Positions 5,258-5,744 of a stretch of DNA of 5,744 nucleotides are shown here, piece by piece (the stretch's first letter is position 1; the number at the start of each line of letters is the position of its first letter). The notes under the pieces are model-generated. The model saw only the letters and a list, made by a program, of their open reading frames with translations. It was not told where the DNA came from and made no database searches. The translations under genes and the position numbers were made by a program. The stretch lies in the NCBI GenBank assembly GCA_027296045.1, contig JAPUJS010000184.1:1-5744 (forward strand), read 5' to 3'. Source of the stretch: a bacterium (lineage in GTDB: Bacteria; Latescibacterota; UBA2968).

Positions 5258-5307
5258 ATTGTTTACTTATTTGATTTACAATATTGTTTACTTATTCGAT
5301 TTACAAT
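5258..5307. repeat. Two tandem 25-bp repeats at the cysH promoter, probable operators
   Basis: Copy 1 (5258-5282) and copy 2 (5283-5307) are directly adjacent and identical at 24 of 25 positions; they differ only at position 15 (T or C). Each begins ATTGTTTACTTATT and ends GATTTACAAT, with ATTGT and ACAAT as inverted ends. Copy 2 overlaps the cysH -10 box and the predicted start site; copy 1 lies in the leader. Placement and unit length fit a repressor bound as two dimers. Their first ten bases match the cysM operator except at position 4. Confidence 0.75.
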
Positions 5308-5333
5308 ATATACAAAGCTCATACGCTTGTCAA
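5305..5333 (-). promoter_or_regulatory. Sigma-70-type promoter of cysH
   Basis: Minus strand: perfect -35 TTGACA (5333-5328), 17-bp spacer, -10 TATATT (5310-5305). The predicted start is near 5298, giving a leader of about 58 nt to GTG 5240. It is near consensus, so strong unless repressed; the tandem repeats begin inside the -10. Confidence 0.85.
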
Positions 5334-5531
5334 CCCACTTGTTTCTTCTAATTGTATTCACACAAATGTAATATATTAAAAATGGATATATTTTCTAAAA
5401 TAACAACTCTTTATAAGAAAAATAACATAAATAAAGGTTATAAAAAGCTTGACTCTTTGAAAAGATTATAATATTTTTAAGTCTATGACGCCCCCGATAC
5501 CGGATGACAAGATTTGATGTAAAAGGACAAC
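5334..5531. other. AT-rich intergenic region without a recognisable gene
   Basis: This stretch is very AT-rich up to about 5480 and then abruptly less so (5486-5530). No convincing coding region was found. A 10-codon frame starts at ATG 5485 (MTPPIPDDKI) but has no Shine-Dalgarno. A TTGACT (5449-5454) on the plus strand is followed by TATAAT (5467-5472), but the 12-bp spacing is too short for a standard promoter. A short plus-strand transcript ending at the downstream hairpin is possible but unproven. Confidence 0.5.
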
Positions 5532-5579
5532 AATAGCCCCAATCCCAATCTGGGATTAGGGCTATTATTTTATATTTTT
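5532..5579. terminator. Strong hairpin terminator between tRNA-Lys and cysH, direction uncertain
   Basis: AATAGCCC (5532-5539) pairs with GGGCTATT (5559-5566). After one C/A mismatch, AATCCC (5541-5546) pairs with GGGATT (5552-5557); the loop is AATCT. The plus strand continues ATTTTATATTTTT, a good U tract. The minus strand continues GTTGTCCTTTT, which is weaker. It starts 24 nt after the tRNA 3' end, so it may terminate the tRNA transcript, a plus-strand transcript, or both. Confidence 0.75.
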
Positions 5580-5590
5580 CAACAGTTTAG

Positions 5591-5662
5591 TGAGCCCGGA
5601 AGGATTTGAACCTTCGACAAACGGCTTAAAAGGCCGCTGCTCTACCCCTGAGCTACGGGCCC
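5591..5662 (-). tRNA. tRNA-Lys (anticodon UUU)
   Basis: A 72-nt cloverleaf on the minus strand. The acceptor GGGCCCG pairs with CGGGCTC (one G-U), with discriminator A. The D arm is GCTC-AGGGGTA-GAGC. The anticodon stem is GCGGC/GCCGT with loop CTTTTAA, giving anticodon TTT. The variable loop is 5 nt, and the T arm is GAAGG-TTCAAAT-CCTTC. It decodes AAA and AAG. The 3' CCA is not encoded (CTA follows the discriminator), so CCA must be added by nucleotidyltransferase. Confidence 0.97.
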
Positions 5663-5664
5663 AT

Positions 5665-5689
5665 CCAATCTCTGTTTTTGAGAGATTGG
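5665..5689. repeat. 9-bp perfect inverted repeat between tRNA promoter and tRNA
   Basis: CCAATCTCT (5665-5673) and AGAGATTGG (5681-5689) pair perfectly around a 7-nt loop GTTTTTG. It directly abuts the -10 box (5690) and stops 2 nt before the tRNA 5' end. The predicted start site (near 5683) is inside one arm, so most of the second arm may not be in the RNA. It could be an operator-like DNA site or a leader hairpin if transcription starts further upstream. No U tract follows on either strand, so it is not a terminator. Confidence 0.6.
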
Positions 5690-5718
5690 AATATAGAAAT
5701 TCTCCTGTTTTCTGTCAA
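5690..5718 (-). promoter_or_regulatory. Sigma-70-type promoter of tRNA-Lys
   Basis: Minus strand: perfect -35 TTGACA (5718-5713), 17-bp spacer, -10 TATATT (5695-5690). It is the same arrangement as the cysH promoter. The predicted start is near 5683, about 21 nt before the mature tRNA 5' end. Confidence 0.85.
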
Positions 5719-5744
5719 GCGATTAAGGATTTTAGACATTTATG

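Noticed and set aside
5258..5307. CRISPR-like repeat array
   Set aside because: There are only two copies with no spacer between them and no cas gene; their position on the cysH promoter fits operators.
5449..5472. Standard plus-strand promoter TTGACT...TATAAT
   Set aside because: The spacer is only 12 bp, and alternatives at 14-17 bp have poor -10 boxes, so it is kept only as part of a low-confidence small RNA idea.

Overview
This is a bacterial window organised around one pathway, assimilation of sulfur into cysteine. Phylum is not resolved. Coding regions are of moderate GC and intergenic regions are AT-rich. Three minus-strand promoters share a vegetative sigma-70 architecture (TTGACA or TTGACT, 16-17 bp, TATATT). 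The tRNA does not encode its CCA end.

Layout: the left edge holds the 3' end of rpsT (ribosomal protein S20) on the plus strand. It converges on a long minus-strand operon through one symmetric terminator. Read in its own direction (right to left), the operon is: promoter with a 27-bp palindromic operator; a leader with a possible attenuator; cysM (a cysteine synthase of the type that uses a protein thiocarboxylate); a JAMM/MPN+ metalloprotease (Mec-like); an FAD-dependent oxidoreductase of the geranylgeranyl reductase type; cysO (a ubiquitin-fold sulfur carrier); an Rrf2-family regulator resembling CymR; and cysK. The genes are almost contiguous (0-30 nt gaps). Upstream is a separate minus-strand gene, cysH (4Fe-4S APS reductase), with its own promoter and terminator. 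Two tandem 25-bp repeats start at the cysH -10 box. The right edge carries tRNA-Lys(UUU) on the minus strand with its own promoter, and a strong hairpin lies between it and cysH.

How the genes may work together: CysH reduces activated sulfate to sulfite. Sulfite reductase, sulfate adenylyltransferase and the E1-like activating enzyme for CysO are not in the window. CysO thiocarboxylate would donate sulfur to the CysM intermediate, giving a CysO-cysteine adduct that the JAMM protease cleaves. CysK supplies the conventional free-sulfide route. The CymR-like protein probably represses both units.

Most notable points: (1) CysO ends in Gly-Gly-Cys-Cys rather than Gly-Gly, so the primary translation product looks like the pathway's own CysO-Cys adduct and must be trimmed, probably by the neighbouring JAMM protease. 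(2) The cysH repeats and the cysM palindrome look like one operator family. (3) The regulator ends in Ile and is encoded next to CysK, suggesting a CymR-CysK sensor. (4) An FAD oxidoreductase with no known role in this pathway sits in the middle of the operon and probably starts at a CTG codon.
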